A stretch of DNA of 45,378 bases from an uncultured Pelagibacteraceae bacterium. GTDB taxonomy: Bacteria > Pseudomonadota > Alphaproteobacteria > Pelagibacterales > Pelagibacteraceae. The stretch is from assembly GCA_902635975.1 (NCBI GenBank), contig CACPQC010000004.1:1-45378 (forward strand), written 5' to 3'. Under the pieces are notes generated by a model. That model had not been told where the DNA came from and searched no databases. It saw only the letters and a program-made list of their open reading frames with translations. Position numbers and translations under genes: made by a program. Positions 1 through 10,807 of this stretch are shown here, piece after piece. Every line of letters starts with the position of its first letter. The stretch's first letter is position 1.

Positions 1-1478
1 GGTCATCCTTAATTAATTTTTGAAGTCTAGGTTCACCAGCAATACATTCAGATAAACTTTGGGGTCTTGAAGGATCGAAAGGTATCATTTTTGAGATATT
101 ATCAACAAATCCGTAGGCCAAACCTAAAACTCTACCTACATCTCTTATTACCATTCTAGCTTTTAATTTTCCAAAGGTAACAATATGCGCAACACTATCC
201 TTATATTTTTTATTTAGATATTCAAAAACAAGATCCCTTTTTTTCCTCACAAAAATCTATATCAAAATCTGGCATCGATATTCGATCAGGATTTAAAAAT
301 CTCTCAAAAATTAAATTAAATTTAATTGGATCGACATCTGTAATAGATAAACACCATGCAACCAGTGATCCAGCACCAGAACCCCTTCCAGGTCCAACCG
401 GAATATCATTTTTTTTTGCCCACTTGATATAATCAGACACAATTAAAAAATAACTGGCATATTTCATTTCTATAATAATATTTAACTCATGATCTAATCT
501 ATCTTTATACTTTAAATAATTGCTATTGGATAAAAGATTACTATTTTTAACTTTGAAAACTTTTTCAAATTTTTTCTTTAATCCTTCTGATGAATCTCTT
601 TTTAGTATTTCATCTGCATCACCACCTTTTTCAGAGCTAATATTAGGTAAAATTGGTTTTGAAAATATCGGTCTGAAACTACAACGATATGGAAAATTGT
701 AATTATTTTCTAAAGCTTCAGGTAAATCTGCAAATAATTCTGACATTTCAGAATTATTTTTCAAATAATGCTGGTCACTTAATCTAACTCTATTTTTTTC
801 ATTAACATATGCTTTATCTTTAATGCAAATTAAAGCATCATGTGCCTCGTGCATATTCTTATCAATATAGTAAACCTCATTTGTTGCTATTAGAGGTATT
901 TCTAAGGTTAAAGACTTAGATAAGTTAAATTTTTCAAATCCTTTTTCATTAGCATCTCCATGACGTTGTATTTCAATATAAAACCTGTCTTTATATAAAG
1001 ATTTTAGATCTGAGTATAATTTCTCAATTTCTTTAAATTTTCCTTTTTCAAATAATTGACCAAATAAACCGTTTACTGTGCCAGAAAATAATGAAACACC
1101 TTCGTTTGGTTTTAACAACTCATCAAAATTTAAATATGGTTCATCTATCTCAATATCTTTTAGATACGATAATGATGAAAGTTCAATGACTCTTTTATAT
1201 CCATTTTCATTTAAAGCGTACAGAGGTATAAGACCTATTGTGTCATTGAACTTAAAATTTATTTGAGTTCCAATTATAGGTTGAACACCGGTTTTAGATA
1301 TTTTTTCGGCAAACTCTAGGGCGCCACATAAATTAGATGTATCGCTTAGACCTAAAGCTCTAATATTTTTATCTTTATAAAAATCTTTTAAATCGTCTAT
1401 TTTAATCGCTCCCTCACAAATCGAATATTGAGAATGTATTTTTAAATGATTAAAATTTTGAATATTAGACTCAGGCAT
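1..1478 (-). CDS. dnaE: DNA polymerase III alpha subunit (PHP + palm), partial at window start and frameshifted near 240-246
   Basis: ORF 222..1478 starts [20 protein letters not shown] (PHP domain) and contains [52 protein letters not shown]. My translation of 1-240 in the shifted frame gives [79 protein letters not shown], a clear DnaE continuation. Confidence 0.95.
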
Positions 1479-2148
1479 TGATGGTATTTATATTACCATT
1501 AACTATTTCCAACAAGTAATCTGACTTATCAGCAAAAAATCTATTATGAGTTGCAAATACAATTAATCTATTAGGGTTTATTTGTTTTTTTAATATTTCA
1601 AAAACACTTTTTGCAGTATCAAAATCCAAACTTCCAGTTGGTTCGTCAGCTAAAATTATTTGGGGGTTATTAATTAAAGCTCTTGCTATAGAGACTCTTT
1701 GTTTTTCACCTCCAGATAATTGTGAAGGATAATGATTTGATCTACTAGTAAGGCCAACTTTTCGCAATAAAATCTTAGATTTAGTTATAGCAAAGTCTTT
1801 ATTGTTGCCAGCGGCTAAACTTGCCAAATAAATATTTTCTATTGCTGTAAAATCTGAAAGTAAATTATCTTGTTGATAAATTATACCTATTTTTTTTGCT
1901 CTAATTAAATCATTTTTTTTTGAATTTTCAAAATCTATTTGCTTATTTTCTATTGAAATTGAGCCTGAGGTAGGACGATCAATTAATGAAAGCAAATTTA
2001 AAAGAGTTGATTTGCCTGAACCAGATGGTCCTATAAGAGAGTAAATTTTTCCTTTTTCAAATTTGAAATTAATTTTTCTTAATACATTTACTTTCTTCTG
2101 AGTAAAAAAGGTTTTGTTTAAATTTGAAAGTTTAATTAAATTATTCAT
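1471..2148 (-). CDS. lolD: Lipoprotein-releasing ABC transporter ATP-binding protein (LolD-like)
   Basis: Walker [10 protein letters not shown], signature [15 protein letters not shown], Walker [12 protein letters not shown]; directly downstream of a LolC/E-like permease. Confidence 0.9.
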   Translation of the reverse strand: MNNLIKLSNLNKTFFTQKKVNVLRKINFKFEKGKIYSLIGPSGSGKSTLLNLLSLIDRPTSGSISIENKQIDFENSKKNDLIRAKKIGIIYQQDNLLSDFTAIENIYLASLAAGNNKDFAITKSKILLRKVGLTSRSNHYPSQLSGGEKQRVSIARALINNPQIILADEPTGSLDFDTAKSVFEILKKQINPNRLIVFATHNRFFADKSDYLLEIVNGNINTINA

Positions 2149-3376
2149 ATTTGAGAGATTGGACAGGATCCAATTTTGCAGCTTTTAAAGCCGGAAAGAT
2201 TGAAACAATTATAGTTATTAATATTGAAAATAAAGAGATTAAAAATATTGAAGATGGATTAATTTCTGATGGCATAGTGCTCAAAAAATAAATCTCTTCT
2301 GGAAATAAGCTAATATTGAATATATCACTTAAAAATTGTCTTAAATTTTCAATGTACATTGAAAAGATAACTCCTAATAAAATTCCAAAAATTGTTGCTG
2401 AAGTGCCAATAATTACACCAACCAAAAAAAATATCTTTACTATAGATTTATTTAAAACACCTATTGATTTTAAAATTGCTATATCACGAGTTTTATTTTT
2501 TACCAAAATTGTTAAGCCCGAAATAATATTGAAGGCTGCAACTATAATGATTAAAGTCAAGATTATAAACATTACATTTCTTTCTACTTTAAGAGCAGAA
2601 AATAATGAGCTGTTTGTGTCAGCCCAACTAAAAACAAATTCTTCTGGAAATATTTTTTCAACAATAATTTTTTGATTTTCAATATTTTGTGGGTTTTTTA
2701 AATAAATTTCTAAATTTCTATCATTTTCAGTCAAATTAAAAAACTCATCTAATGTGTCTAAATTAACAAAAGCAATATTGTTATCAAAATCAGCAAGGCC
2801 ACTTTCAAATAGTGAGACGACAGTAAAAATTTTTTTCTTAGGTAAACTGCCTATAACAGTTTCAATTCCTGAGGATGACATTATTGTGACATCATCTCCT
2901 ATCTTAAGTCCAAGTGTGAAACTTAATTCTTTACCTATTGATATGTAATTTTTTTTCAAATTATTTCTATCACCTGCAAACCCTTCATCATTTATTATAT
3001 CTAATTTTGAAAAATCATTTTGAGTATAGCCTCTTAAAACTATACCCTTTGAAATATTTCTTTGAATTATTATTGCTTCGCCTGAATTACTCAACATTAA
3101 ATTTTTACTTATTGAATTTAATTGAACATTGCTAAATCTTGCAGGATTAATATATTTTTTTTCGTAAGGTTTGACTGTTATATGTGCGTTAAAACCAACT
3201 ATTTTATTAATTAACTCAGTTCTAAAACCATTCATTACTGACATGACAATTATTAAAACTGCCACTCCCAAACCTATACCTATGAACGAAAAGATTGAAA
3301 TCACATTCAAAAAACCATCTTTTTTTCTGGCTTTAAGAAATCTGAATGTAATTTCTTTTTCTAATGTAGAAATCAA
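2141..3376 (-). CDS. lolC: Lipoprotein-releasing ABC transporter permease (LolC/LolE family)
   Basis: N-terminal RFLKARKKDGFLNVISIFSFIGIGLGVAVLIIVMSVMNGFR and C-terminal FtsX-like TM region ([16 protein letters not shown]). Confidence 0.9.
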   Translation of the reverse strand: MISTLEKEITFRFLKARKKDGFLNVISIFSFIGIGLGVAVLIIVMSVMNGFRTELINKIVGFNAHITVKPYEKKYINPARFSNVQLNSISKNLMLSNSGEAIIIQRNISKGIVLRGYTQNDFSKLDIINDEGFAGDRNNLKKNYISIGKELSFTLGLKIGDDVTIMSSSGIETVIGSLPKKKIFTVVSLFESGLADFDNNIAFVNLDTLDEFFNLTENDRNLEIYLKNPQNIENQKIIVEKIFPEEFVFSWADTNSSLFSALKVERNVMFIILTLIIIVAAFNIISGLTILVKNKTRDIAILKSIGVLNKSIVKIFFLVGVIIGTSATIFGILLGVIFSMYIENLRQFLSDIFNISLFPEEIYFLSTMPSEINPSSIFLISLFSILITIIVSIFPALKAAKLDPVQSLKYE

Positions 3377-4707
3377 TTTTCTTCTTTTCGTTTTTTTACA
3401 ATCTTAATAATTTCACTCAATTTAATTTTTTGAGACATTTCTCCGGCTTCTTTAAATTCAATAAGATCATTTTCAGTTTGTTTACCAATGATTATTTGAT
3501 ATGGGATACCTATTAAATTCATCTTTTTAATTTTAGACGAAAAATTTTCCTCAGTGTCATCAATTAAAGTTTCAATATTATTTTTTTCTAATTCTAAGTT
3601 AATTTTATTAGCTTTTTCTAAAGATGATTTATCATTTTTATTAATCATTGGAATTATTGAAATATCATATGGTGCAACAGATATTGGCCATTTCATGACC
3701 TCTTTTTTTGCATCATATTTTGCCTCTATTATAGCTCCAACAAGTCTCGAAACACCAATTCCATAAGAGCCCATTTTTACAAAATCTTTTTTCCCTCCTG
3801 GTAAATCAACAGAACCATCCATTGGTTTAGAATACTTGTCTCCAAAATAGAAAATATGACCAACTTCAATTCCTTTTGTTATCAAGCGATTCTCTTCAGT
3901 CACCTTTGTTTCAAATTCTTCTTTATCAAATTTTTCATCAGTTACTGAATAAAATTTTTCAAATTTATTTCTTAGATCTTCGAGAGACTTTTTCTCTAAT
4001 TTACTTCCACTACTATCTACCTCAAAAATTCTTTTGTCAGTAAAAATTTTACTTTCACCAGTCTCTGCTAAAATTATGAATTCGTGTGAAAGATTTCCAC
4101 CTATAGGTCCTGTATCTGCAGCCATTGGAATAGCTTTAAGATCTAGTCTTTTAAAAGTTTTTAAATAAGATAAAAAAAATTTATTATACGAGAAAAAAGC
4201 TTCTTCATCATTGATGTCAAACGAGTAAGCGTCTTTCATATAAAATTCCCTACACCTCATGATTCCAAATCTTGGCCTAATTTCATCTCTAAACTTCCAT
4301 TGAATGTGATATAAAAGCTGTGGAAGCGACTTGTAAGACTTTACTGAACCTCTAAATATATCTGTTACAAGCTCTTCATTGGTTGGTCCGTAAAGCATCT
4401 CTCTATTTTGACGATCTTTAATTCTAAGCATTTCTTCGCCATAATCCTCATAACGCCCGCTCTCTTTCCATATGTCACTTGATTGTATAGTTGGCATTAA
4501 AATTTCTTGAGCACCAATTTTATTTTGTTCTTCTCGGACAACTTGTTCAATTTTTTTCATTACTTTTAATCCTAACGGTAACCAAGAATAAATACCTGCA
4601 GAAGATTGTTTTATCATTCCAACCCTTAACATTAATTGGTGTGACTTAATTTTCGCTTCGGAGGGTATATTTTTAAGTATAGGTATAAAAGATTTTGAAA
4701 TATACAT
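3373..4707 (-). CDS. proS: Prolyl-tRNA synthetase (short alphaproteobacterial form)
   Basis: SSAGIYSWLPLGLKVMKKIEQVVREEQNKIGAQEILMPT, GPTNEELVTDIFR, RPRFGIMRCREFYMKDAYSFD; class II aaRS motifs; 444 aa. Confidence 0.95.
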   Translation of the reverse strand: MYISKSFIPILKNIPSEAKIKSHQLMLRVGMIKQSSAGIYSWLPLGLKVMKKIEQVVREEQNKIGAQEILMPTIQSSDIWKESGRYEDYGEEMLRIKDRQNREMLYGPTNEELVTDIFRGSVKSYKSLPQLLYHIQWKFRDEIRPRFGIMRCREFYMKDAYSFDINDEEAFFSYNKFFLSYLKTFKRLDLKAIPMAADTGPIGGNLSHEFIILAETGESKIFTDKRIFEVDSSGSKLEKKSLEDLRNKFEKFYSVTDEKFDKEEFETKVTEENRLITKGIEVGHIFYFGDKYSKPMDGSVDLPGGKKDFVKMGSYGIGVSRLVGAIIEAKYDAKKEVMKWPISVAPYDISIIPMINKNDKSSLEKANKINLELEKNNIETLIDDTEENFSSKIKKMNLIGIPYQIIIGKQTENDLIEFKEAGEMSQKIKLSEIIKIVKKRKEEN

Positions 4708-4708
4708 G

Positions 4709-4954
4709 TTAAATCAGTATATTTCTTAAATTTAAATATTCAAATTTCATTAACAAATATATAAGTATAAATAAAACTGTTGTAATTCCAGTGCAATAAA
4801 TGAATTTTTTTAACATTTTTGGATTCTCTGGCGATCCAGGGTCTTCCCCATCAATTTTAATTGATTTATGTCTCTCTACATCAATCGGCAAAATCGCAAA
4901 AAAAACAATCCACCATATAATAATATAGATTATAGCAAGTCCTGTAATACTCAT
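4709..4954 (-). CDS. DUF1467 family small membrane protein
   Basis: 81 aa with two TM segments and the IIWWIVFFAILPIDVERHK pattern; lies between rnj and proS. Confidence 0.75.
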   Translation of the reverse strand: MSITGLAIIYIIIWWIVFFAILPIDVERHKSIKIDGEDPGSPENPKMLKKFIYCTGITTVLFILIYLLMKFEYLNLRNILI

Positions 4955-6612
4955 CAGATATTTACTAAATTAATATTTGTGTACGGTTTTTTTCCTATTT
5001 TCTCTTTAGTAAATTTTCTACATGCGATTTTGAGAGCATCAATTAGGTTATGCTCTTGTTTTCTACTACCAATTTTAAATGATTTTGTTATTTTTTCTAT
5101 TTCACCTTCTAATTCGTAAGTAAATTCATCTTCCTCATTAATCGGCAAACCTCGAAAAGATAAAATTGGATTATCATGGATGTTGCCTTTTGAATTTATT
5201 AAAATTGTTACCTCTAGATAACCGTTAGAACTTAAATTTTTTCTATCTTTTATAGATTGAGACTGTTCATGAACACTTATATTTCCATCGAGATAAAGTC
5301 TACCTGTTGGCGCTTTGTCATAAACTTTTGGTTTGTCTCCGGGAAAAATTTTTACAATATCTCCATTCTCAACTAGAACAGGATGCGGTACCTGCATCTC
5401 CTTTGCAAAATTTATATGCTCTATTAGATGCCTATGCTCTCCATGAACAGGTATAACACATTTAGGTTTTATCCAATTATACATATCTTTCATTTCATCT
5501 CGATTAGGATGACCTGATACATGAACAAACTCATTTTCCTCTGATATTACCTCCATCCCATCTTTCACTAATTGATTATGTAATTTATAAAGTTTTTTTT
5601 CATTACCTGGTATTATTTTTGATGAAAAAATAATTGCGTCACCTTTTTCTATAAATACATCTGGATGTGTATAATTTGAAATTCTCATCATTGCACCCAT
5701 CGGTTCACCTTGGCTTCCAGTGCATAGATAGACAATTTTTTCTCTAGATATATTTTTTGCTTCTCTTGGATCAATTGGATCAATAATATTCTTTAAATAT
5801 CCACATTGTCTAGCTGCTTTAAAGATTCTATGCATTGATCTTCCAACCAATGATATTTGTCTTCCTGTTTTTTCTGCACAATAAAAAATAGTCTCCATTC
5901 TTGCTACATTAGATGCAAAAGATGTCATAACTATTCTTTTTTTAAGTCTTTCCATTATCTTTAAAAGACTTCTCCTTACTGTTTCTTCTGAACCTGACCT
6001 TCCAACTGTAAAAATATTAGTTGAGTCGCAAACCATTGCAAGAACACCTTCTTTACCTATTTGTTTTAATCTATCAACATCTATATTTTTACCCACCATT
6101 GGGTTTTCATCTATTTTCCAATCTCCTGTATGCAAAACTACTCCAGCTGGAGTTTTAATTCTTAATCCATTTGGCTCAAGGATTGAATGAGTCATTGCAA
6201 CGTATTCTATTGAAAAAGGATCTAAATCTACAACTCCATTTAACTCAACAATCTTTAAATAACTACTTATATCAATATGTTTTTCTCTAAATTTTTCTTG
6301 TATCAATACTGCTGTAAATGGTGTTGCATAAATATTACATTTTAACATTGGCCAAAGGTGAGCAATCGCTCCAATATGATCCTCGTGAGCATGGGTTACC
6401 ACAATACCTAATAAGCTATCTTTTTTATCTACTATAAAACCAGGATCAGGATAAATTAAATCAATCCCTGGAAGAGTATCATCTGCGAATGTAACACCTA
6501 TATCGACCATAATCCACTTATGATCACCTGGATTTCCATATCCATATAAGTTCATATTTGCACCAATTTCACCAGCTCCACCTAATGGACAAAATAATAA
6601 TTCTTGTTTCAT
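4954..6612 (-). CDS. rnj: Ribonuclease J
   Basis: Metallo-beta-lactamase motif THAHEDHIGAI, GGAGEIGANMNLYG, VHVSGHPNRDEMKDMYNWIKPKCVIPVHGEHRHL. Confidence 0.95.
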   Translation of the reverse strand: MKQELLFCPLGGAGEIGANMNLYGYGNPGDHKWIMVDIGVTFADDTLPGIDLIYPDPGFIVDKKDSLLGIVVTHAHEDHIGAIAHLWPMLKCNIYATPFTAVLIQEKFREKHIDISSYLKIVELNGVVDLDPFSIEYVAMTHSILEPNGLRIKTPAGVVLHTGDWKIDENPMVGKNIDVDRLKQIGKEGVLAMVCDSTNIFTVGRSGSEETVRRSLLKIMERLKKRIVMTSFASNVARMETIFYCAEKTGRQISLVGRSMHRIFKAARQCGYLKNIIDPIDPREAKNISREKIVYLCTGSQGEPMGAMMRISNYTHPDVFIEKGDAIIFSSKIIPGNEKKLYKLHNQLVKDGMEVISEENEFVHVSGHPNRDEMKDMYNWIKPKCVIPVHGEHRHLIEHINFAKEMQVPHPVLVENGDIVKIFPGDKPKVYDKAPTGRLYLDGNISVHEQSQSIKDRKNLSSNGYLEVTILINSKGNIHDNPILSFRGLPINEEDEFTYELEGEIEKITKSFKIGSRKQEHNLIDALKIACRKFTKEKIGKKPYTNINLVNI

Positions 6613-7359
6613 TTAGTTTATTAACCTAGCAATTTTAATTAATCCATTAATTGTGATATCTCTATTATGAATTACTTTAAGTTTTAAAGATTTTCTAAAT
6701 AAGTCTGAATAACCACCTGTTATTACAAGTTTAAAAGAATTTCCGGTTTCTTTTTTAATCAAATTAATAATATTGTCAATTAGACCTATGTAACCCCAAA
6801 AAAAACCAGATTGAACTGCTGATTTGGTGTTGTTAGCTATAATATTATTTATCTTTTTTAAATTAATTCGAGGTATCAAAGAAGCTTTATCTGATAATGT
6901 ATCAAGTGAGATCTTGATACCAGGAGCTATTATTCCACCTCTGTAATCTTTCTTTATAACTACGTCGAATGTTGTAGCGGTTCCAAAATCTAATATTATA
7001 AAATTTTCTCTATTATTTTGTAAACTAATTGCATTAGCTAAACGATCAGAGCCAACTTGTTTAAAATTCACTTTTATTTTTATTAGCGATCTTAAATTTA
7101 GATCTTTTATTTCATGACACTTAACTTTTGTTTTTTTAGAAAAATATTTTTTAATTAAATTAAAAAACTTTGGAACCACACTGCAAAATAATATTTTTTC
7201 AATATTATTGATATTTTTGGTTAAAGATTTAATTTTTTTATCTATATTTCGATGATTAATATAATTAGTTGGTAAATTTATTCTTTTTAGAATCTTTTCT
7301 TTTTTATCAACTAAAAATAACTTGGTTTCTGAATTGCCTATATCACCAAAAATGTACAT
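6613..7359 (-). CDS. coaX: Type III pantothenate kinase
   Basis: DIGNSETKLFLVD, GSDRLANAI, ILDFGTATTFDVV, GGIIAPGIKISLDTL. Confidence 0.92.
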   Translation of the reverse strand: MYIFGDIGNSETKLFLVDKKEKILKRINLPTNYINHRNIDKKIKSLTKNINNIEKILFCSVVPKFFNLIKKYFSKKTKVKCHEIKDLNLRSLIKIKVNFKQVGSDRLANAISLQNNRENFIILDFGTATTFDVVIKKDYRGGIIAPGIKISLDTLSDKASLIPRINLKKINNIIANNTKSAVQSGFFWGYIGLIDNIINLIKKETGNSFKLVITGGYSDLFRKSLKLKVIHNRDITINGLIKIARLIN

Positions 7360-7905
7360 TTAACTACCAACTCCTATGTCTACAAACTTACTCAAGTTTT
7401 TTTCAAAAACGTTCTTTAATTCAATTTCTATTTTTTTTTTTGAAACTTTTTTATTTATTAAATCATTTAAATTTGTAGTTGGATAGTTTCTAATTATAGG
7501 GTTTTTTACTAAATTTAAGCCAATTCCAACAATAAGAGATTTTTTGTTATTTTTATGAATGATCTCTTGTAAAATTCCACTTATTTTTTTTCCTTTTATC
7601 AATAAATCATTGGGCTTCTTATAAGTAATTTTTTTTTTATAATACTTAGAAATCATTTTTTTAACTAACAAGCAGTTTAGTTTAGTAATTTGAGATAAAG
7701 TTAAATTTAAATTCTCTAGACTGTAAAAAAAACTTACAAATAAATTACCTTTAAAACACAACCATTTTTTACCATATTGTCCACGCCCATGGCTTTGATT
7801 TTCGGCAATTATCATGCCATACTTTAAGCTTGAATTTTGAATTATTCTTATAGCTGTATCATTGGTGCTTCTTAATCTTTTGAATCTTAAAATTTTAAAT
7901 TTCAT
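7360..7905 (-). CDS. birA: Biotin--[acetyl-CoA-carboxylase] ligase, catalytic domain only
   Basis: RSTNDTA, HGRGQYGKKW, KKPNDLLIKGKKISGILQE, IVGIGLNL; no N-terminal HTH. Confidence 0.9.
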   Translation of the reverse strand: MKFKILRFKRLRSTNDTAIRIIQNSSLKYGMIIAENQSHGRGQYGKKWLCFKGNLFVSFFYSLENLNLTLSQITKLNCLLVKKMISKYYKKKITYKKPNDLLIKGKKISGILQEIIHKNNKKSLIVGIGLNLVKNPIIRNYPTTNLNDLINKKVSKKKIEIELKNVFEKNLSKFVDIGVGS

Positions 7906-9323
7906 TAAATAATGTTTATTCTAGAAACAACTTCTATTAGTTGACCTGGAAATATAAAGTATATCAGAATTAATAATGTGGAAGTAGTTAGAGAAAATTT
8001 TAACCAAAAACCATGGTCTGTATCATATTTTTCTTTTTCTTTATCAAAATACATAATTTTAATTAGCCTTAAGTAATAAAAGGCAGCGACAACTGTTGAT
8101 AATAAACCTACGATTGCTAGGAAATACATTGACTGTTCAATGACTGCTTTAAAAACATAAAATTTTGCGAAAAAACCTGCTAGAGGAGGAATTCCAGCCA
8201 ATGAAAATACAATTATAAGTAATGATATTGCCAGCATTGGGTGATTTTTAGATAAACCTGATAAATCATCTATTTTTTCATAATACTGATTATCTCTCTT
8301 AAGCATTAACAAACATGAAAACAATCCTAAGTTCATAAGCACATATATTGTTATATAAATAATTGAGCTTTGAATTCCATCATTAGTACCTACAGCTACA
8401 CCTGCTAGAGCATAACCAACATGTCCAATAGAACTATAAGCAACAAGTCTTTTTAAATTTGTTTGTCCTATAGCTGCAATCGCCCCGAATAGCATAGATG
8501 CGATTGATAAAAAAACTAAAATTGTTTGCCACTGATCAATCAAATTTAGAAATGGTACATATAAAAATCTTATAAACACCGTTAGTGCTGCTATTTTTGG
8601 AACCATTGTAAAAAATAATGTTACAGAAGTTGGTGAACCCTCATACACATCTGGTGCCCACATATGAAACGGAACAGCAGAAATTTTAAACGCTAACCCC
8701 ACCAAAACAAACACTATACCAAATGTCAAAGCATAAACATCTGAATTTAGTTGACTGGCTATTACATCAAAATTAGTAGAACCAGTAAATCCATAAATTA
8801 AAGAACAACCATAAAGCAATAAACCAGAAGATAAGGCACTTAAAACAAAATATTTTAATCCAGCTTCAGAGGATTTAATTTGATCTCTATTGAATGTTGC
8901 TAATACATATAAAGCTAATGACTGAAGTTCTAGTCCCATGTAAAATACAATTAAGTCATTAGAATTGATCATTACCATCATTCCTAATACAGAGCTTAAA
9001 ATTAAAATTGGATATTCAATTTTAAAAATTTTAAAAGTTTTAAGATAGTTTGATGATATAATTAGAACTAAAAAGGCAGCCAGCAAAGTAATTATCTTCA
9101 TTAATGAAGATAAATAATCAATTATAATACTGTTATTAAATAATTTTGTTTCATTAATTCCAATAGTTTCATTGAATGTAATAACAGCAGTTACAATCAA
9201 AACAGCCAGAGAAAGACTCTGAACTAATCTTGAGCTATTTTTTTTAAAAACACCAAATATTAATAAAAACATTATCGATAATGAAAGAAATATTTCAGGT
9301 AAGACTAGTTGTAAATTTTCCAT
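7905..9323 (-). CDS. nuoN: NADH-quinone oxidoreductase subunit N
   Basis: Position in nuo operon; proton-antiporter-like membrane subunit (KISAVPFHMWAPDVYEGSPTSVTLFF). Confidence 0.95.
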   Translation of the reverse strand: MENLQLVLPEIFLSLSIMFLLIFGVFKKNSSRLVQSLSLAVLIVTAVITFNETIGINETKLFNNSIIIDYLSSLMKIITLLAAFLVLIISSNYLKTFKIFKIEYPILILSSVLGMMVMINSNDLIVFYMGLELQSLALYVLATFNRDQIKSSEAGLKYFVLSALSSGLLLYGCSLIYGFTGSTNFDVIASQLNSDVYALTFGIVFVLVGLAFKISAVPFHMWAPDVYEGSPTSVTLFFTMVPKIAALTVFIRFLYVPFLNLIDQWQTILVFLSIASMLFGAIAAIGQTNLKRLVAYSSIGHVGYALAGVAVGTNDGIQSSIIYITIYVLMNLGLFSCLLMLKRDNQYYEKIDDLSGLSKNHPMLAISLLIIVFSLAGIPPLAGFFAKFYVFKAVIEQSMYFLAIVGLLSTVVAAFYYLRLIKIMYFDKEKEKYDTDHGFWLKFSLTTSTLLILIYFIFPGQLIEVVSRINII

Positions 9324-10807
9324 TATATTTGACTTGCTAATTTAAAGTTATATTGATCAATTAAATCTGAGATGGATACTTCAATTGTATTAATCAGGGG
9401 ATCTGGGTAAAATCCAAAAAATAGTGTTGGCACAGCCAAACAAGATAAAATAAATAGCTCGGATCGATTTAAATCAAACATCTGTTTCAAATCAGTATTT
9501 ACTAATTTACCAAAAACAACTCTTTTATATAACCAGAGCATATATGCGGCACCAATAATTACTCCTAGGCTGGCAATGACTGCTACCAAAAAATTATCCT
9601 TAAATGCGCCCATTAAAATTAAGAATTCTCCAACGAAACCACTCGTTCCTGGTAAACCCAAAGCTGCAAGAGTAAATAACATAAATAAAATTGAATATTT
9701 TGGAATAATGCTTACAATTCCACCGTATGTATTAATGAGTCTCGAATGCATTCTGTCATAAACAACGCCAACGCACAAAAAGAGCGCTGCAGAAACTAAT
9801 CCATGGCTTATCATTTGAATAATACTTCCCTCAATTCCTTGCTGTTGAATTGTAAAAATTCCTAAAGTGACATAACCCATATGTGCAACTGATGAATAAG
9901 CAATTAGCTTTTTCATATCTTCCTGCATTAATGCTATGAAAGACGTAAAAATAATTGCAATTACACTTAAGGTATAAATCAATGGAGTAAAAATTTCTGA
10001 TGCAGCAGGAAATAATCCAAGAGAAAATCTGATGAAACCATAGCCCGCCATTTTTAATAATATAGCTGCTAATAAAACAGACCCAGCAGTTGGTGCTTCA
10101 ACATGAGCATCTGGTAACCAAGTGTGAACAGGCCACATAGGGGTTTTTACCGCAAAAGAGCTAAAGAAAGCTAACCATAAAAGATTTTGATATTTAATAT
10201 CAATTCCAGAATTATAAAGTTCGACTACATCTGTTGTTCCGTTCAACCAATATATTGTAATTATGGCTACTAACATTAATACTGAACCAAGCAAAGTATA
10301 CAAAAAAAATTTAAATGCAGAATAGACTCTTCTAGCACCACCCCATATCCCAATTATTAAAAACATCGGAATTAAACCTGCTTCAAAAAACAAGTAAAAA
10401 ATGACAAGGTCTAATGAGCAGAATACACCTATCATAAAAGACTCCATTATAAGAACAGCTATTAAAAATTCACTCAGTCTCTCTTTAATTGAGTTATTCA
10501 CAGAAATAATACAAAGAGGCGTTATAAATGTTGTTAATAAAATAAATAATATCGAAATACCATCAACGCCAACTTTATAATTTATAAAATCTTTAATCCA
10601 AATTCTCTCTTCAACAAATTGAAAATCCGAAGTTGATGAATCAAATGATGTCCATAAATAAATTGATAAAAAAAAGTTTACAGCTGAAGTAAATAAAGCA
10701 ACATACTTAATAGTAAAATTATTTTTTTTATTACCCCTGGTAAAAAATAAAAATAAAGCTCCAATAGATGGTAATAAAATCAAAGAGGAGAGAATAGGAA
10801 AGTTCAT
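9323..10807 (-). CDS. nuoM: NADH-quinone oxidoreductase subunit M
   Basis: Antiporter-like subunit, VKTPMWPVHTWLPDAHVEAPTAGSVLLAAILLKMAGYGFIR. Confidence 0.96.
   Translation of the reverse strand: MNFPILSSLILLPSIGALFLFFTRGNKKNNFTIKYVALFTSAVNFFLSIYLWTSFDSSTSDFQFVEERIWIKDFINYKVGVDGISILFILLTTFITPLCIISVNNSIKERLSEFLIAVLIMESFMIGVFCSLDLVIFYLFFEAGLIPMFLIIGIWGGARRVYSAFKFFLYTLLGSVLMLVAIITIYWLNGTTDVVELYNSGIDIKYQNLLWLAFFSSFAVKTPMWPVHTWLPDAHVEAPTAGSVLLAAILLKMAGYGFIRFSLGLFPAASEIFTPLIYTLSVIAIIFTSFIALMQEDMKKLIAYSSVAHMGYVTLGIFTIQQQGIEGSIIQMISHGLVSAALFLCVGVVYDRMHSRLINTYGGIVSIIPKYSILFMLFTLAALGLPGTSGFVGEFLILMGAFKDNFLVAVIASLGVIIGAAYMLWLYKRVVFGKLVNTDLKQMFDLNRSELFILSCLAVPTLFFGFYPDPLINTIEVSISDLIDQYNFKLASQI

Noticed and set aside
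240-262. Programmed -1 frameshift at A_AAA_AAG in dnaE (as in dnaX)
   Set aside because: A -1 shift gives GGG ATC TTG TTT TTG AAT ATC TAA, not DnaE; the needed shift is +1 or -2, so the slippery heptamer alone does not explain it.
520-702. Plus-strand ORF opposite dnaE
   Set aside because: Antisense shadow of a well-supported gene; low-complexity translation with no recognisable domain.
2316-3407. Plus-strand ORFs at 2316-2675, 2754-2948, 2938-3135 and 3171-3407
   Set aside because: Antisense shadows of the LolC-like permease; common in AT-rich DNA.
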